Assembly (NCBI GenBank): GCA_020284085.1
Contig: JACEVL010000771.1
Span: 303,001-367,000, forward strand
Origin: Aporrectodea caliginosa
Lineage: Eukaryota; Annelida; Clitellata; Crassiclitellata; Lumbricidae
Direction: 5' to 3'
DNA: 64,000 nucleotides
Shown here: one piece after another, positions 23,281 to 35,400 of the stretch
Layout of the letters: every line of letters begins with the position of its first letter
How positions within the stretch are numbered: position 1 is the first letter of the stretch
Notes under the pieces: generated by a model
What the model saw: the letters and a program-made list of their open reading frames with translations, nothing else
What the model was told of the DNA's origin: nothing
Databases searched by the model: none
Translations under genes and position numbers: made by a program

Positions 23281-24869
23281 CACTCTGCACTGAGTTCTGA
23301 AGAACTATCAATTAGGTATTAACTTAGACAGAAAGAACTTTGAAGAACTGTCGTTCGATTCTGTTCCAATAAGCCTTCCAGCCGACCGGCAGAACTTACC
23401 CCTTAGCAAGGGAAAGGCAAATTAAACACCGGCATATTTCCAGACATTAAGTTTTCGTTGTCTGGATCCTTATGGGATTACATCAAGGGCTGAAATATTA
23501 ACTTTTTGGAAGAGGCTGTTTGCTTGCTGTAACTATCTAGAAGTTACCTTGATGGCGTCTATTTAATGTAACACAGTTACACTTAGATATAGCGAGCACA
23601 TGGAAAGTTCAATCGTGTTAGAAGGACAATAAACATCTTCAACAGCTCTTATCCAAGTCATATGACAAGTTCTGGAATTTGTAGGGGAATGCATTTTCTG
23701 ATCAACAGAATGTTTCGTTCCATTTTCCCCAATTTCAAAGCAGTACATGTTACTTATTGATACTGTAGTTATACCCAGTTCTCGTGTAGGACCTTGTTGA
23801 AGGACACAGCTTATTAAATCTGTTATGAGACATAAGTTATGGACTCTGTGGAACCTGACAGTAACGGTTCTTTGTCGATAACTGTAGCTATATGCACACA
23901 GACCACGCATACAAACCTATGCAGCGAGGAGGTCTGTCATATCCCATCCTCAGTCAGTTTTTCGGCCTGTGTGCTTTTCGACGGCCGACATAGAGTCAGG
24001 GTGACGACTCTAGGTTGTATCTGAATTCCTTAGTCAAAATGCTGGCCATATTAGTCTATTCCTTATGTTCATCTCTCACTGTAATCGGTCACGCTAAAGG
24101 TGCTTCCTAAATACAGACCAGTTTAATTTATCTTCCCGTTTTCTACATTTAGACCGTCTCCTGACCCCGCAACGAGGCGGTCCTACGTGCGCCCAGAATT
24201 GGGATTAGTTTTGCTGGTCTCTTAGTCAGACAGTGGATATTGCTGTTGTTACTTAAATGGAATCGTGCTGAAAAGTTTCTGCTTGATGTGGAATTTAGTG
24301 AGGCTGGTCTCACTGACAGATTCGTTTGAATTAGCTTCCGTAGCCCTGTTTCTGCGCTGTACCTGCCTCTCTATACATTATTTTCTTCTGAGCATTGGAC
24401 AGTTCAGTTTATCACAGACTCGACACTCAGCAGCTGGAGATGATTTTACAGCGTTTCCTCTGCCTGTCCTTACGTTTTACTTTACCTGTCCTCCGGGCTA
24501 CTTAAACGTAATAGTGGAAACCATCTCTATTTCTGAATTGGGATACAGAGCCGAATCCCTTTATAGAAGAAGAAGAGAAAAATCAGTCCCTGAATATAAT
24601 AGGCTAAGAGGCCTCCACGAGTATGAAGTGTTAACCACTTAAATTTTCTTAGTATCGGCATATGAGGACAAGTGGCTGTCCCTCGCCGTCTGAACTTTCC
24701 ACTGACAGTTTGATGTCAGTGTACTCAGTATAACTTAACTGCACTAGGAGGTAGACAGTGCACCACATTAACCACTAGCCTATTGCGCACCATCAAATTG
24801 CATCATACGGCTATCTAAACTTACATGTAGGCTGCTGTCTAACGTGAGGTTCTTTCATTGAGCGTTTGA
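23281..24869. other. Unit-2-specific stretch, no gene recognised
   Basis: Unit 1 has only about 340 unrelated bases between the equivalent blocks (9771-10120). Within it, 24265-24642 is an open frame of 125 codons with a hydrophobic, cysteine-bearing N-terminus. I recognise no domain and see no splice partner, so I do not call it a gene. Confidence 0.4.
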
Positions 24870-25751
24870 AAGACGAATCATATTACTGGACGACGGGTGT
24901 AGAAAAGAAATGAGGACCTCTTGAATTGTGTTTAGAAATAAATCGAACAATTATTAATCAAATTTTACTACATAGTTGCATATATTTATGGTGTTAAACA
25001 GAACATTTTTAGTAAGTAATAGTACTAATAGGCCTATTCTAATTGTTGCGTGACTGACATCCACGGATATTCATATAAATACACTGTAGAATGTAGATGC
25101 AAAGACTTGTATGTCGACAGTCATCGAGAAGTTGACGATGTGTGTGAACAATCGATTTGATTACAAGAAAGACGTTTCAAAGCAATAAATAATTCCTTAA
25201 CAATGAGCCATCGCTAATTTGCCTTTTGCGTGGGCTGTTCGACGTGTGTAGACAAAAGGCAATACAACATAATATAATGTAATATCGTGCAATTTCACAG
25301 GATAGCATATCGCGAAATAGATAAATAATAAAAAAGTTAATGAGTACAGTTGTTTTAAATAAAGGAATAAATTATATACAGAGACAGCTTTGAAGAATAG
25401 CAAAAGCGAGGATACTGATGATGCAATACAACATAACATAATGTAATAACATGCAACTTCTTAACCCGGGTTAGCGGTATGTTGCTTGTGTGTCCTATTG
25501 TGTGTGTTTGTGTCATGCTGTATTGTCTGCGTGAATGTGCGTGTATTCATGCACAAACTGCGTGCCGCTTCACCCTTGCAAATTACGTCATCTTAAAGAC
25601 TGAATCCAGAATCTAATGTTGATTGGACGAATGAAGAAGATGTAATTGTAGGGTCTGCCTCGTTTAAGTATTAGTCTGCCATGGGTGGATAGATAGCCAC
25701 TGCTGTCCATCGACCAATTTTATCTGTTTCTGATGAAGTTGCGCTCCTTCC

Positions 25752-26424
25752 TATATGTTCATTCGTGATATACGCAGAATTAGGCGTTATGTGCCCATGT
25801 CTGCAAGAATATCTCTGGCAAATGCATTGGTTTCCAGTCGCCTAGACTATTGTAACTCACTTCTTACTGGTATCAATAAATCAAACATACTGAAGCTGCA
25901 GAGGGTTCAGAACTCTTTGGCTAGAGCCATAACTAATACATCCAAATATGAACATATAACCCCTCTGCTTAAATCTCTGCATTGGCTTCCTGTTCATGAA
26001 AGAATTCGTTTCAAACTGGGGCTCATAGTTTATAAAACTTTGAACTCTAGCCAACCACAATATTTAAAATCTGTTCTTATTCCTCTGACTTATCATTATT
26101 CAATGAGGTCATTTGATTGTCTTTGTCTGGTCATACCTAAATCAAGAACTGTTCTCGGTGAACGAGCTTTTTCGGTTGCTGGGCCTGCCTTTTGGAACTC
26201 TCTTCCTGTATCTGTGCGCTGTGCTCAGTCGCTTGTGTCGTTTCGTTCTCGGCTGAAAACTTACCTCTTTCAAATTGCTTATCCACCTTAGGCTGCCTCT
26301 CTGTCTCTTACGGACTGATCTTCTGGATGTTGACCTGATTACGGATTGTTTTGATGCGCCATCGGTTGATGCCTTGTGCATTAGACACCGGCGCAATAGA
26401 AGTTGCTAATTACATTACATTACA
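25752..26424 (+). mobile_element. 5'-truncated LINE (CR1/L2/Rex-like) with (TTACA)n tail
   Basis: The open part (25755-26291) is a C-terminal reverse-transcriptase region. Key motifs are SSRLDYCNSLLTGI, LQRVQNSLARAI, LHWLPVHERIRFK, and ERAFSVAGPAFWNSLPVSVR followed by LKTYLF. The tail is ATTACATTACATTACATT. Unit 1 has the empty site near 11265, so the insertion postdates the large duplication. A TTCC repeat at each edge may be a short target duplication. The frame is still open, so the copy is fairly young. Confidence 0.85.
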
Positions 26425-27050
26425 TTCCAATCTTCAGGAGTGCAAACACGACCATACGATTGAAAATCGTTGGGCTGGGTCTCAAAGGTTCGTGTTGAAC
26501 TCCATGTCTGATCAGACAGCGTGCGGTATAAGGAAGAGAACTGACTCAGTCCTTCATTAAGACTCTAATTAATAAAATTTTAAATTTTCTTGTTAGAAAA
26601 TGTTAACTAGTTTATCTGAAACAAACCTTCCGACCACTGTCAAGTAATTCACTTTCAGGTAATTCAGATATGACCTTCTTATGACCTTGGCCACGTCCAT
26701 CTGTCACGTGGTCCCTCCTTTTCACAGGTATGTATGTACGTACACTGTACAGTATTGAACGGACGCTGGTACCCATCCAGGTACAACCAGACGGCACCAG
26801 AGGCTCAGACGTTGATGTCGACACTCTCAAGAGGCAAAGAACACGTCATATACTGAGCAATTATTGTGTTTGAAGGACTTGCTCAAGGTCCTTACACAGC
26901 GGACCGCCTGAGCGGAGGCTCGTTGCGTTTCATAGTATAGGCTCTCGAGGATACAGAAGTCCGACAGAAGTCCGAGTGGCTGTGGCATTCTGGATGAATA
27001 GATTGAAAGAAAGCTTCTCCGGCGCTGACATGACTGCTCGAACGTGGCAG

Positions 27051-27400
27051 CATCTGATATATCTGCCTTGATAAATGTTGATAAAATATCAAATTTAGTT
27101 TGAAATTTGATGCTTTTCACGAGATTACGTATACTCGTATCCCTAATCGATAAAAGAAAGTGGGAGTATCTGATGCAACTGCTCCAATAATGTTTAAAAA
27201 TATCAAATTTAACTTCAGTTTCGATGCAATTCACGAGATAACGAATCCATATCTCTAACCAATATACGAACGTGGGAGTATCTGATGCAACTGGTCTAAT
27301 AATGTTGAAAAATATCAAATTTAACTTCAATATCGTTGCAATTCACATTCACAAGATAACGATTTCAGACCTCTAATCAGTATAATTTACATCCATATCA
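27051..27400. repeat. 112-bp tandem units upstream of B1
   Basis: Same three-unit array as at 11880-12225, 150-500 bp upstream of the TATA box. Confidence 0.7.
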
Positions 27401-27556
27401 CGACAATGGGGCAGTAAAAACTATGGACGTGAACTATATGACTTGATGCTGATTAGGGCCAATATGTAATTTGATGCTTTCATGAGTTGAGATGCGCATA
27501 TTTATTTTTTATTTAATTAATCTATAATTAATTATTTTTTGTTAAAACAGTTAACT

Positions 27557-27689
27557 TATATAAACCTGAGGAATTCGTGGTATAGTCACAGAATTCTCTC
27601 AACTTCTTGCAACTCGTTGCAACTGCGAAGACAGAATTCAAAACGGTTTCGGGAGAAGTGAACCTGAATAGGTTGACAGGCTGATACTG
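27557..27689 (+). promoter_or_regulatory. TATA box and probable noncoding leader exon, B1 copy
   Basis: TATATAAA at 27557-27564, predicted start A at 27588 (ATAGTCACAG), leader exon 27588-27689 with no ATG, and donor CTG|GTGAGA. The matching acceptor is TTCACAG|GT at 28318/28319. This implies a leader intron of 629 bp. Confidence 0.6.
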
Positions 27690-28434
27690 GTGAGAAAATA
27701 ATATACCGGATTTTATTTAATTTAGAACGAAAGCCTTCGTGTAACATCTTTTGTAATAGTGTTTTGAATTGTGCATCTTTAACCAGACACATTTTTGGTC
27801 TATGACTATTCGACTATAACTCGACTTCCTTAGCCAAATACTTGCTTGTATGACCGCAAGTGAACTAAATCTCTGAAGCTCTATTATAGGCTAATATTGA
27901 TTATATAATTATCTCTCCACTTAACTCCTTCAGACAGCGGTCACTCTTTCGCCTGTTCAAGGAGTAAAATTTTCAAAAATATTTAATTTGCAATCAGAAA
28001 TTATGACGACGCCTGACGTGAGTTTCATTCACAACTTCAGCATTTTATTTTCACTCCTTCTGATAATTGTATGGTTATTATGGGAGATGTTTAATATTCA
28101 TATTGATGCAGCTAATCGCTGCTCTTCATCATTTTCTGATATGTTGGAATGGGTTGACACCCAGCAGCTCATTACCTCTCCTTTATTGTGGCTCTCCAAG
28201 TGCACAATACCCTGCTCCGATATATTCATATAACCGTTCTTTGGGTGCGCATCTTGTGGTCCGTTGCCGGTTTGATCATTTCGAGTGCTTTCCTATAATT
28301 GCTTAAACCCGTTCACAGGTACTCAATAAGTTTTGAATCTCTGGTCGAGTCTTCAGACGTGTTCACCAACTGCTGACCAAATCTGCTATCGCCGAGTGAT
28401 CGCTTCTGGTTCCTGACTTCTTGACAGCCGAACA

Positions 28435-30177
28435 ATGCCAACCATTCTCCTGCTGATTGCCCTTTTGGGAGTTGGGCACATCGAGGCAACCGAGAGTAAG
28501 TATTTGTAGCCTAATCAATTGGCTAATAAGAAAAAGATAAAGCTAAAAATAAATTCTGAGAAACAGATTGAGGTCAAAAGAAGAGATAGAAAAGGGGGGA
28601 AAAGATGAAGCCAGAGACAAGAAAATTATTAAGAAGAGCGCGATGAGAAGGAGGATTAGGTAAACGATTATTGCTGTCGTTGTTATGCTCGTCTACCGTC
28701 CACGATAATTGTGATTTGTTGACGAGAATCTACCAGTATCTAGATGGCGAGGGGAACAAACGTTCATCAACTTCAGCTGCAGGCAGCGCAGGCATTCTCC
28801 AGCACACGATTATCTTGATCTCGTCTGGTTATATCGATACGCACTTTTATTATTTTGTATTTTGATGGAATATGTACATCAACGCATTTACAACGAATTT
28901 AGCAACGGAACAGCAGTAGCCCGTGTGATTTGTTTCGGTCACCGAGCAAGCCGGGTAATTAGACCTGCGTCTAAATTAATCTGTGAATCTTCGTACGTTA
29001 CCCACTTGTATGACAGTCTAGCACTTTCTTCTCTTTCCATCTTTCTTCGTTTTAAACTAATTTTATGCTCAGCTCGTCTTTCAAATCCACCTGTCATTCA
29101 TCCATCTCTTATAGCACCGGGAGTCAGTCGCTAAGGAGTTACCGACTGACCTAATGAGTAAACGATTGACTAAACAGCCTAGTCGAATAAGTCACGTGCT
29201 TATCAATCGACTTACCGGCTTGCTATCGACTTCTTGAGTTATTATGGTATTTCGCTACCTAACAGTGCATTGCATTTGCCTCCTACTAGGCTACTATAGG
29301 CTACTGACAGACCAATAACTGTGAACTGTGACTGATATAATTTTTATGAATGACGTAACAGACGCATACGAGTGTTTATAGAAGGAATAAAACACACGAC
29401 TTAGTGGTAGGTTGTATATCCCGTAATCGATCGACTTGACTCGGCCGACGATTGATTTTGCAAATAAACGATCGTTTTGGTCGACTTTTGCCGACTTGGC
29501 CAAAATTGCTGACGATTGTTGCATTCTTATATTCCAGTACCTAAATTACTCATGAATTTCAATCTCACGTACTTCCTCAAACTGTCAAGCTGTAATTGAA
29601 CTGGAAAGTAGCATTTCAGGTGTAATAATGATATGATGTGTGCCTGCGAATGACTTGTAAGGATTAGGCTTTGAGGGTTTAGCGGCGGCGTTGGCTAATG
29701 GCGGGTGGCGGACTAAACTCCGCAAGAACCACTGTTCACGTTGTTGAAAAATGTTTTAACGTCTTCATCTATCCACCTCTGTTTATAACATAATTATATA
29801 TTATACGTCATAGGCGTCTCTCGTTCCGTCTCATTTGAGTTGCGTATGTGAATTATAGACAACTGAAACCCTATGGTAAGCCCTACATTGTCAGATTTTT
29901 GGCAGAGCGACGCTTACTTGAATGGGCAGTGCAAGGCTTAACTGATATCTTTCGTTGATTTCATATAAACAGCTTGTCCATACAAGGTGGATCTTCTTTT
30001 CATCGTCGATGGTTCTGACACTCTCTGTGAGGGTGGTGATGCATCGTGTCCGGCGTGGACCTACGTTCGTCAGTTCATGCACAGAATAGCTGAAAGACTT
30101 ACCATTGGACCTGACGACTCACGTGTCGCTCTGGTGAAGTACGGCCACGACGCTACGGCAGAATGGAACTTAAACCA
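28435..30177 (+). CDS. Partial VWA gene B1: signal peptide plus first VWA exon
   Basis: Exons are 28435-28495 (MPTILLLIALLGVGHIEATE, phase 1) and 29973-30177 (phase 1 to 2). They encode the signal peptide and the first half of the VWA domain. The metal-site motif D33-G-S35-D-T37 is present, with cysteines at 22, 39 and 46. Both exons encode the same residues as in B2. No B1-specific second VWA exon follows, because the 4 kb unit ends in intron 2 and the next unit starts with a second promoter. The exons could splice over B2's 5' half to 35040, giving a near-identical protein from an alternative promoter. Otherwise B1 is a dead 5' copy. No stop or frameshift is visible. Donors are GTAAGT and GTAGGT. 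Confidence 0.6.
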
Positions 30178-30271
30178 GTAGGTTGAACACGACAGTCGAT
30201 GCTTTTAAGCTCTACCAGGGACCAACAAGGAAAGAAACAATCTCGCAGTACTTCTGCTGAACTGCAATTCA

Positions 30272-30335
30272 GAATTTATATAGCGCCCCTTGAGAAGCCT
30301 ACTCAGAGGCGCTCCCAGTCCAACCACGGTGATAC
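30272..30335 (-). mobile_element. SINE/LINE tail relic in B1 intron 2
   Basis: TATATAGCGCCCCTTGAGAA followed by CTCAGAGGCGCTCCC is the reverse of the tail shared by the SINE and the CR1-like LINE. B2 and C1 have it at the same place, but A1 and A2 do not. Confidence 0.7.
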
Positions 30336-31034
30336 ATATAAGTTTTACGTAGCCTGTTTAATGTATGCAATGTAAACATACATAGACCTACATTTATAAT
30401 TTGTTACATTCCAATCTTCAGGAGTGCAAACACGACCATACGATTGAAAATCGTTGGGCTGGGTCTCAAAGGTTCGTGTTGAACTCCATGTCTGATCAGA
30501 CAGCGTGCGGTATAAGGAAGAGAACTGACTCAGTCCTTCATTAAGACTCTAATTAATAAAATTTTAAATTTTCTTGTTAGAAAATGTTAACTAGTTTATC
30601 TGAAACAAACCTTCCGACCACTGTCAAGTAATTCACTTTCAGGTAATTCAGATATGACCTTCTTATGACCTTGGCCACGTCCATCTGTCACGTGGTCCCT
30701 CCTTTTCACAGGTATGTATGTACGTACACTGTACAGTATTGAACGGACGCTGGTACCCATCCAGGTACAACCAGACGGCACCAGAGGCTCAGACGTTGAT
30801 GTCGACACTCTCAAGAGGCAAAGAACACGTCATATACTGAGCAATTATTGTGTTTGAAGGACTTGCTCAAGGTCCTTACACAGCGGACCGCCTGAGCGGA
30901 GGCTCGTTGCGTTTCATAGTATAGGCTCTCGAGGATACAGAAGTCCGACAGAAGTCCGAGTGGCTGTGGCATTCTGGATGAATAGATTGAAAGAAAGCTT
31001 CTCCGGCGCTGACATGACTGCTCGAACGTGGCAG

Positions 31035-31384
31035 CATCTGATATATCTGCCTTGATAAATGTTGATAAAATATCAAATTTAGTTTGAAATTTGATGCTTT
31101 TCACGAGATTACGTATACTCGTATCCCTAATCGATAAAAGAAAGTGGGAGTATCTGATGCAACTGCTCCAATAATGTTTAAAAATATCAAATTTAACTTC
31201 AGTTTCGATGCAATTCACGAGATAACGAATCCATATCTCTAACCAATATACGAACGTGGGAGTATCTGATGCAACTGGTCTAATAATGTTGAAAAATATC
31301 AAATTTAACTTCAATATCGTTGCAATTCACATTCACAAGATAACGATTTCAGACCTCTAATCAGTATAATTTACATCCATATCA
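31035..31384. repeat. 112-bp tandem units upstream of B2
   Basis: Duplicate of the array at 27051-27400. Confidence 0.7.
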
Positions 31385-31540
31385 CGACAATGGGGCAGTA
31401 AAAACTATGGACGTGAACTATATGACTTGATGCTGATTAGGGCCAATATGTAATTTGATGCTTTCATGAGTTGAGATGCGCATATTTATTTTTTATTTAA
31501 TTAATCTATAATTAATTATTTTTTGTTAAAACAGTTAACT

Positions 31541-31673
31541 TATATAAACCTGAGGAATTCGTGGTATAGTCACAGAATTCTCTCAACTTCTTGCAACTCG
31601 TTGCAACTGCGAAGACAGAATTCAAAACGGTTTCGGGAGAAGTGAACCTGAATAGGTTGACAGGCTGATACTG
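31541..31673 (+). promoter_or_regulatory. TATA box and probable noncoding leader exon, B2 copy
   Basis: TATATAAA at 31541-31548, predicted start at 31572, leader exon to 31673, donor GTGAGA. The acceptor before the signal-peptide exon is at 32302/32303. Identical to the B1 copy. Confidence 0.6.
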
Positions 31674-32418
31674 GTGAGAAAATAATATACCGGATTTTAT
31701 TTAATTTAGAACGAAAGCCTTCGTGTAACATCTTTTGTAATAGTGTTTTGAATTGTGCATCTTTAACCAGACACATTTTTGGTCTATGACTATTCGACTA
31801 TAACTCGACTTCCTTAGCCAAATACTTGCTTGTATGACCGCAAGTGAACTAAATCTCTGAAGCTCTATTATAGGCTAATATTGATTATATAATTATCTCT
31901 CCACTTAACTCCTTCAGACAGCGGTCACTCTTTCGCCTGTTCAAGGAGTAAAATTTTCAAAAATATTTAATTTGCAATCAGAAATTATGACGACGCCTGA
32001 CGTGAGTTTCATTCACAACTTCAGCATTTTATTTTCACTCCTTCTGATAATTGTATGGTTATTATGGGAGATGTTTAATATTCATATTGATGCAGCTAAT
32101 CGCTGCTCTTCATCATTTTCTGATATGTTGGAATGGGTTGACACCCAGCAGCTCATTACCTCTCCTTTATTGTGGCTCTCCAAGTGCGCAATACCCTGCT
32201 CCGATATATTCATATAACCGTTCTTTGGGTGCGCATCTTGTGGTCCGTTGCCGGTTTGATCATTTCGAGTGCTTTCCTATAATTGCTTAAACCCGTTCAC
32301 AGGTACTCAATAAGTTTTGAATCTCTGGTCGAGTCTTCAGACGTGTTCACCAACTGCTGACCAAATCTGCTATCGCCGAGTGATCGCTTCTGGTTCCTGA
32401 CTTCTTGACAGCCGAACA

Positions 32419-35400
32419 ATGCCAACCATTCTCCTGCTGATTGCCCTTTTGGGAGTTGGGCACATCGAGGCAACCGAGAGTAAGTATTTGTAGCCTAATC
32501 AATTGGCTAATAAGAAAAAGAAAAGATAAAGCTAAAAATAAATTATGAGAAACAGATTGAGGTCAAAAGAAGAGATAGAAAAGGGGGGAAAAGATGAAGC
32601 CAGAGACAAGAAAATTATTAAGAAGAGCGCGATGAGAAGGAGGATTAGGTAAACGATTATTGCTGTCGTTGTTATGCTCGTCTACCGTCCACGATAATTG
32701 TGATTTGTTGACGAGAATCTACCAGTATCTAGATGGCGAGGGGAACAAACGTTCATCAACTTCAGCTGCAGGCAGCGCAGGCATTCTCCAGCACACGATT
32801 ATCTTGATCTCGTCTGGTTATATCGATACGCACTTTTATTATTTTGTATTTTGATGGAATATGTACATCAACGCATTTACAACGAATTTAGCAACGGAAC
32901 AGCAGTAGCCCGTGTGATTTGTTTCGGTCACCGAGCAAGCCGGGTAATTAGACCTGCGTCTAAATTAATCTGTGAATCTTCGTACGTTACCCACTTGTAT
33001 GACAGTCTAGCACTTTCTTCTCTTTCCATCTTTCTTCGTTTTAAACTAATTTTATGCTCAGCTCGTCTTTCAAATCCACCTGTCATTCATCCATCTCTTA
33101 TAGCACCGGGAGTCAGTCGCTAAGGAGTTACCGACTGACCTAATGAGTAAACGATTGACTAAACAGCCTAGTCGAATAAGTCACGTGCTTATCAATCGAC
33201 TTACCGGCTTGCTATCGACTTCTTGAGTTATTATGGTATTTCGCTACCTAACAGTGCATTGCATTTGCCTCCTACTAGGCTACTATAGGCTACTGACAGA
33301 CCAATAACTGTGAACTGTGACTGATATAATTTTTATGAATGACGTAACAGACGCATACGAGTGTTTATAGAAGGAATAAAACACACGACTTAGTGGTAGG
33401 TTGTATATCCCGTAATCGATCGACTTGACTCGGCCGACGATTGATTTTGCAAATAAACGATCGTTTTGGTCGACTTTTGCCGACTTGGCCAAAATTGCTG
33501 ACGATTGTTGCATTCTTATATTCCAGTACCTAAATTACTCATGAATTTCAATCTCACGTACTTCCTCAAACTGTCAAGCTGTAATTGAACTGGAAAGTAG
33601 CATTTCAGGTGTTATAATGATATGATGTGTGCCTGCGAATGACTTGTAAGGATTAGGCCTTGAGGGCTTAGCGGCGGCGTTGGCTAATGGCGGGTGGCGG
33701 ACTAAATTCCGCAAGACCAATTGTTCACGTTGTTGAAAAATGTTTTAACGTCTTCATCTATCCACCTCTGTTTATAATATATATATATATATATATACGT
33801 CATAGGCGTCTCTCGTTCCGTCTCATTTGAGTTGCGTATGTGAATTATAGACAACTGAAACCCTATGGTAAGCCCTACATTGTCAGATTTTTGGCAGAGC
33901 GACGCTTACTTGAATGGGCAGTGCAAGGCTTAACTGATATCTTTCGTTGATTTCATATAAACAGCTTGTCCATACAAGGTGGATCTTCTTTTCATCGTCG
34001 ATGGTTCTGACACTCTCTGTGAGGGTGGTGATGCATCGTGTCCGGCGTGGACCTACGTTCGTCAGTTCATGCACAGAATAGCTGAAAGACTTACCATTGG
34101 ACCTGACGACTCACGTGTCGCTCTGGTGAAGTACGGCCACGACGCTACGGCAGAATGGAACTTAAACCAGTAGGTTGAACACGACAGTCGATGCTTTTAA
34201 GCTCTACCAGGGACCAACAAGGAAAGAAACAATCTCGCAGTACTTCTGCTGAACTGCAATTCAGAATTTATATAGCGCCCCTTGAGAAGCCTACTCAGAG
34301 GCGCTCCCAGTCCAACCACGGTGATACATATAAGTTTTACGTAGCCTGTTTAATGTATGCAATGTAAACATACATAGACCTACATTTATAATTTGTATGT
34401 AAATATGCAAGTTTGAATGTATGTATGCATCAAATTTATTTGTGTATATCAATGCATTAGTAGGCCTTCACCAATGTTGGGAAAATATTTATGGTGTATA
34501 TCTTATGCCATATTGAAGCATAAAATAACGTGAATGTAACCAGAATTAGGCAATATATAGGCAGCGAAAAGCCAGCGAAGAACCTCAAGAAGAGAGCACA
34601 GCTTCCGCTGGCAAACGTGTACGAAATGAAATGCTCATCTATATATGGAGAGAAAACGCACCCGTTTCAGTCAATTCTACAGTAACTGCGATTAGAATAC
34701 AAAGTGGCTTTAAATACTGCCACGAAGAACTAAACACAAAATAAAATCAGCACTAGTTAAATTTAGTTCGTTATTAAGTGAGCCTTTCCTCCAAATGAGA
34801 AAAGCCGTATAGCCTACTAGATTTAACGATTCAGAATACTCTTTCCATTCCCATATATCGCATTTCAGATTGTTCATATTTGCTTGTATACATGTACGCA
34901 TGCATGCATTTTGTACAATGTTGTACATGCATGCATATGTGATGTTTAATAGTTTCATCTCAGTCAATGTATTATCTGTTGTGCATTCATTTAACAGGAT
35001 TTCTGTTTAGTTTCTCAGATATGATTGTGTTCTCTGTAGGTACCAATATAGTAAGACTGCTCTGTTGTCAGCCATTGATAATGTTCAGAGACCTGAAGGT
35101 GAGTATGAGGATCTAGTTTCCGCGACAGTCGTGATCACTGACGTCTACAGCCTGCCGGCTGGGGACAAACTGAAAGTCACCAATATAGCAATAGTGATCA
35201 CTGATGGTATGCCGAACTATAACGCTACGGTGACTGGAGCCATATCCCACATTTTTCAGTTGGATGGAGTCCGTTTCTTTGTGGTTGGCGTTAAGCCAGG
35301 ATGCGATGATGCAACTGCGGAGTATATAGCTTCGCCCCAAAAGCCGGTGAGAAATAAAATGAACGTTACTTTACTGTTTCTGATTTTAGTTTGCAGTCTC

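Larger units (their letters stand above)
16503..30403 (+). repeat. Large tandem duplication, unit 2 (A2 + B1)
   Basis: It aligns with unit 1 from TTAAGAAGTGACTATTTTAA onward through A2, its 3' flank, the B upstream region and the B1 exons. Unlike unit 1 it keeps the B intron and first VWA exon. Private insertions are a MITE, a SINE and two LINE fragments. About 1.6 kb near 23281-24869 also has no counterpart in unit 1. Confidence 0.75.
26420..30403 (+). repeat. 4 kb tandem duplication, first unit (B1)
   Basis: It is almost identical to 30404-34396. The offset is 3984 bp, growing to 3989 and 3992 through small indels: a 5-bp indel near 28530 and a TA-repeat expansion near 33780. It starts inside the LINE tail (TTACATTCCAATCTTCAGG) and ends in intron 2 of the B gene (CATTTATAATTTGT). 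Confidence 0.92.
30404..34396 (+). repeat. 4 kb tandem duplication, second unit (5' half of B2)
   Basis: Second unit, carrying the leader exon, signal-peptide exon and first VWA exon that join the downstream exons of B2. It begins with the last bases of the LINE tail only, so the LINE body was not copied. Confidence 0.92.

Noticed and set aside
24265..24642. 125-codon frame between A2 and B1
   Set aside because: No recognisable domain, no paralogue in unit 1, and no convincing splice or promoter context.
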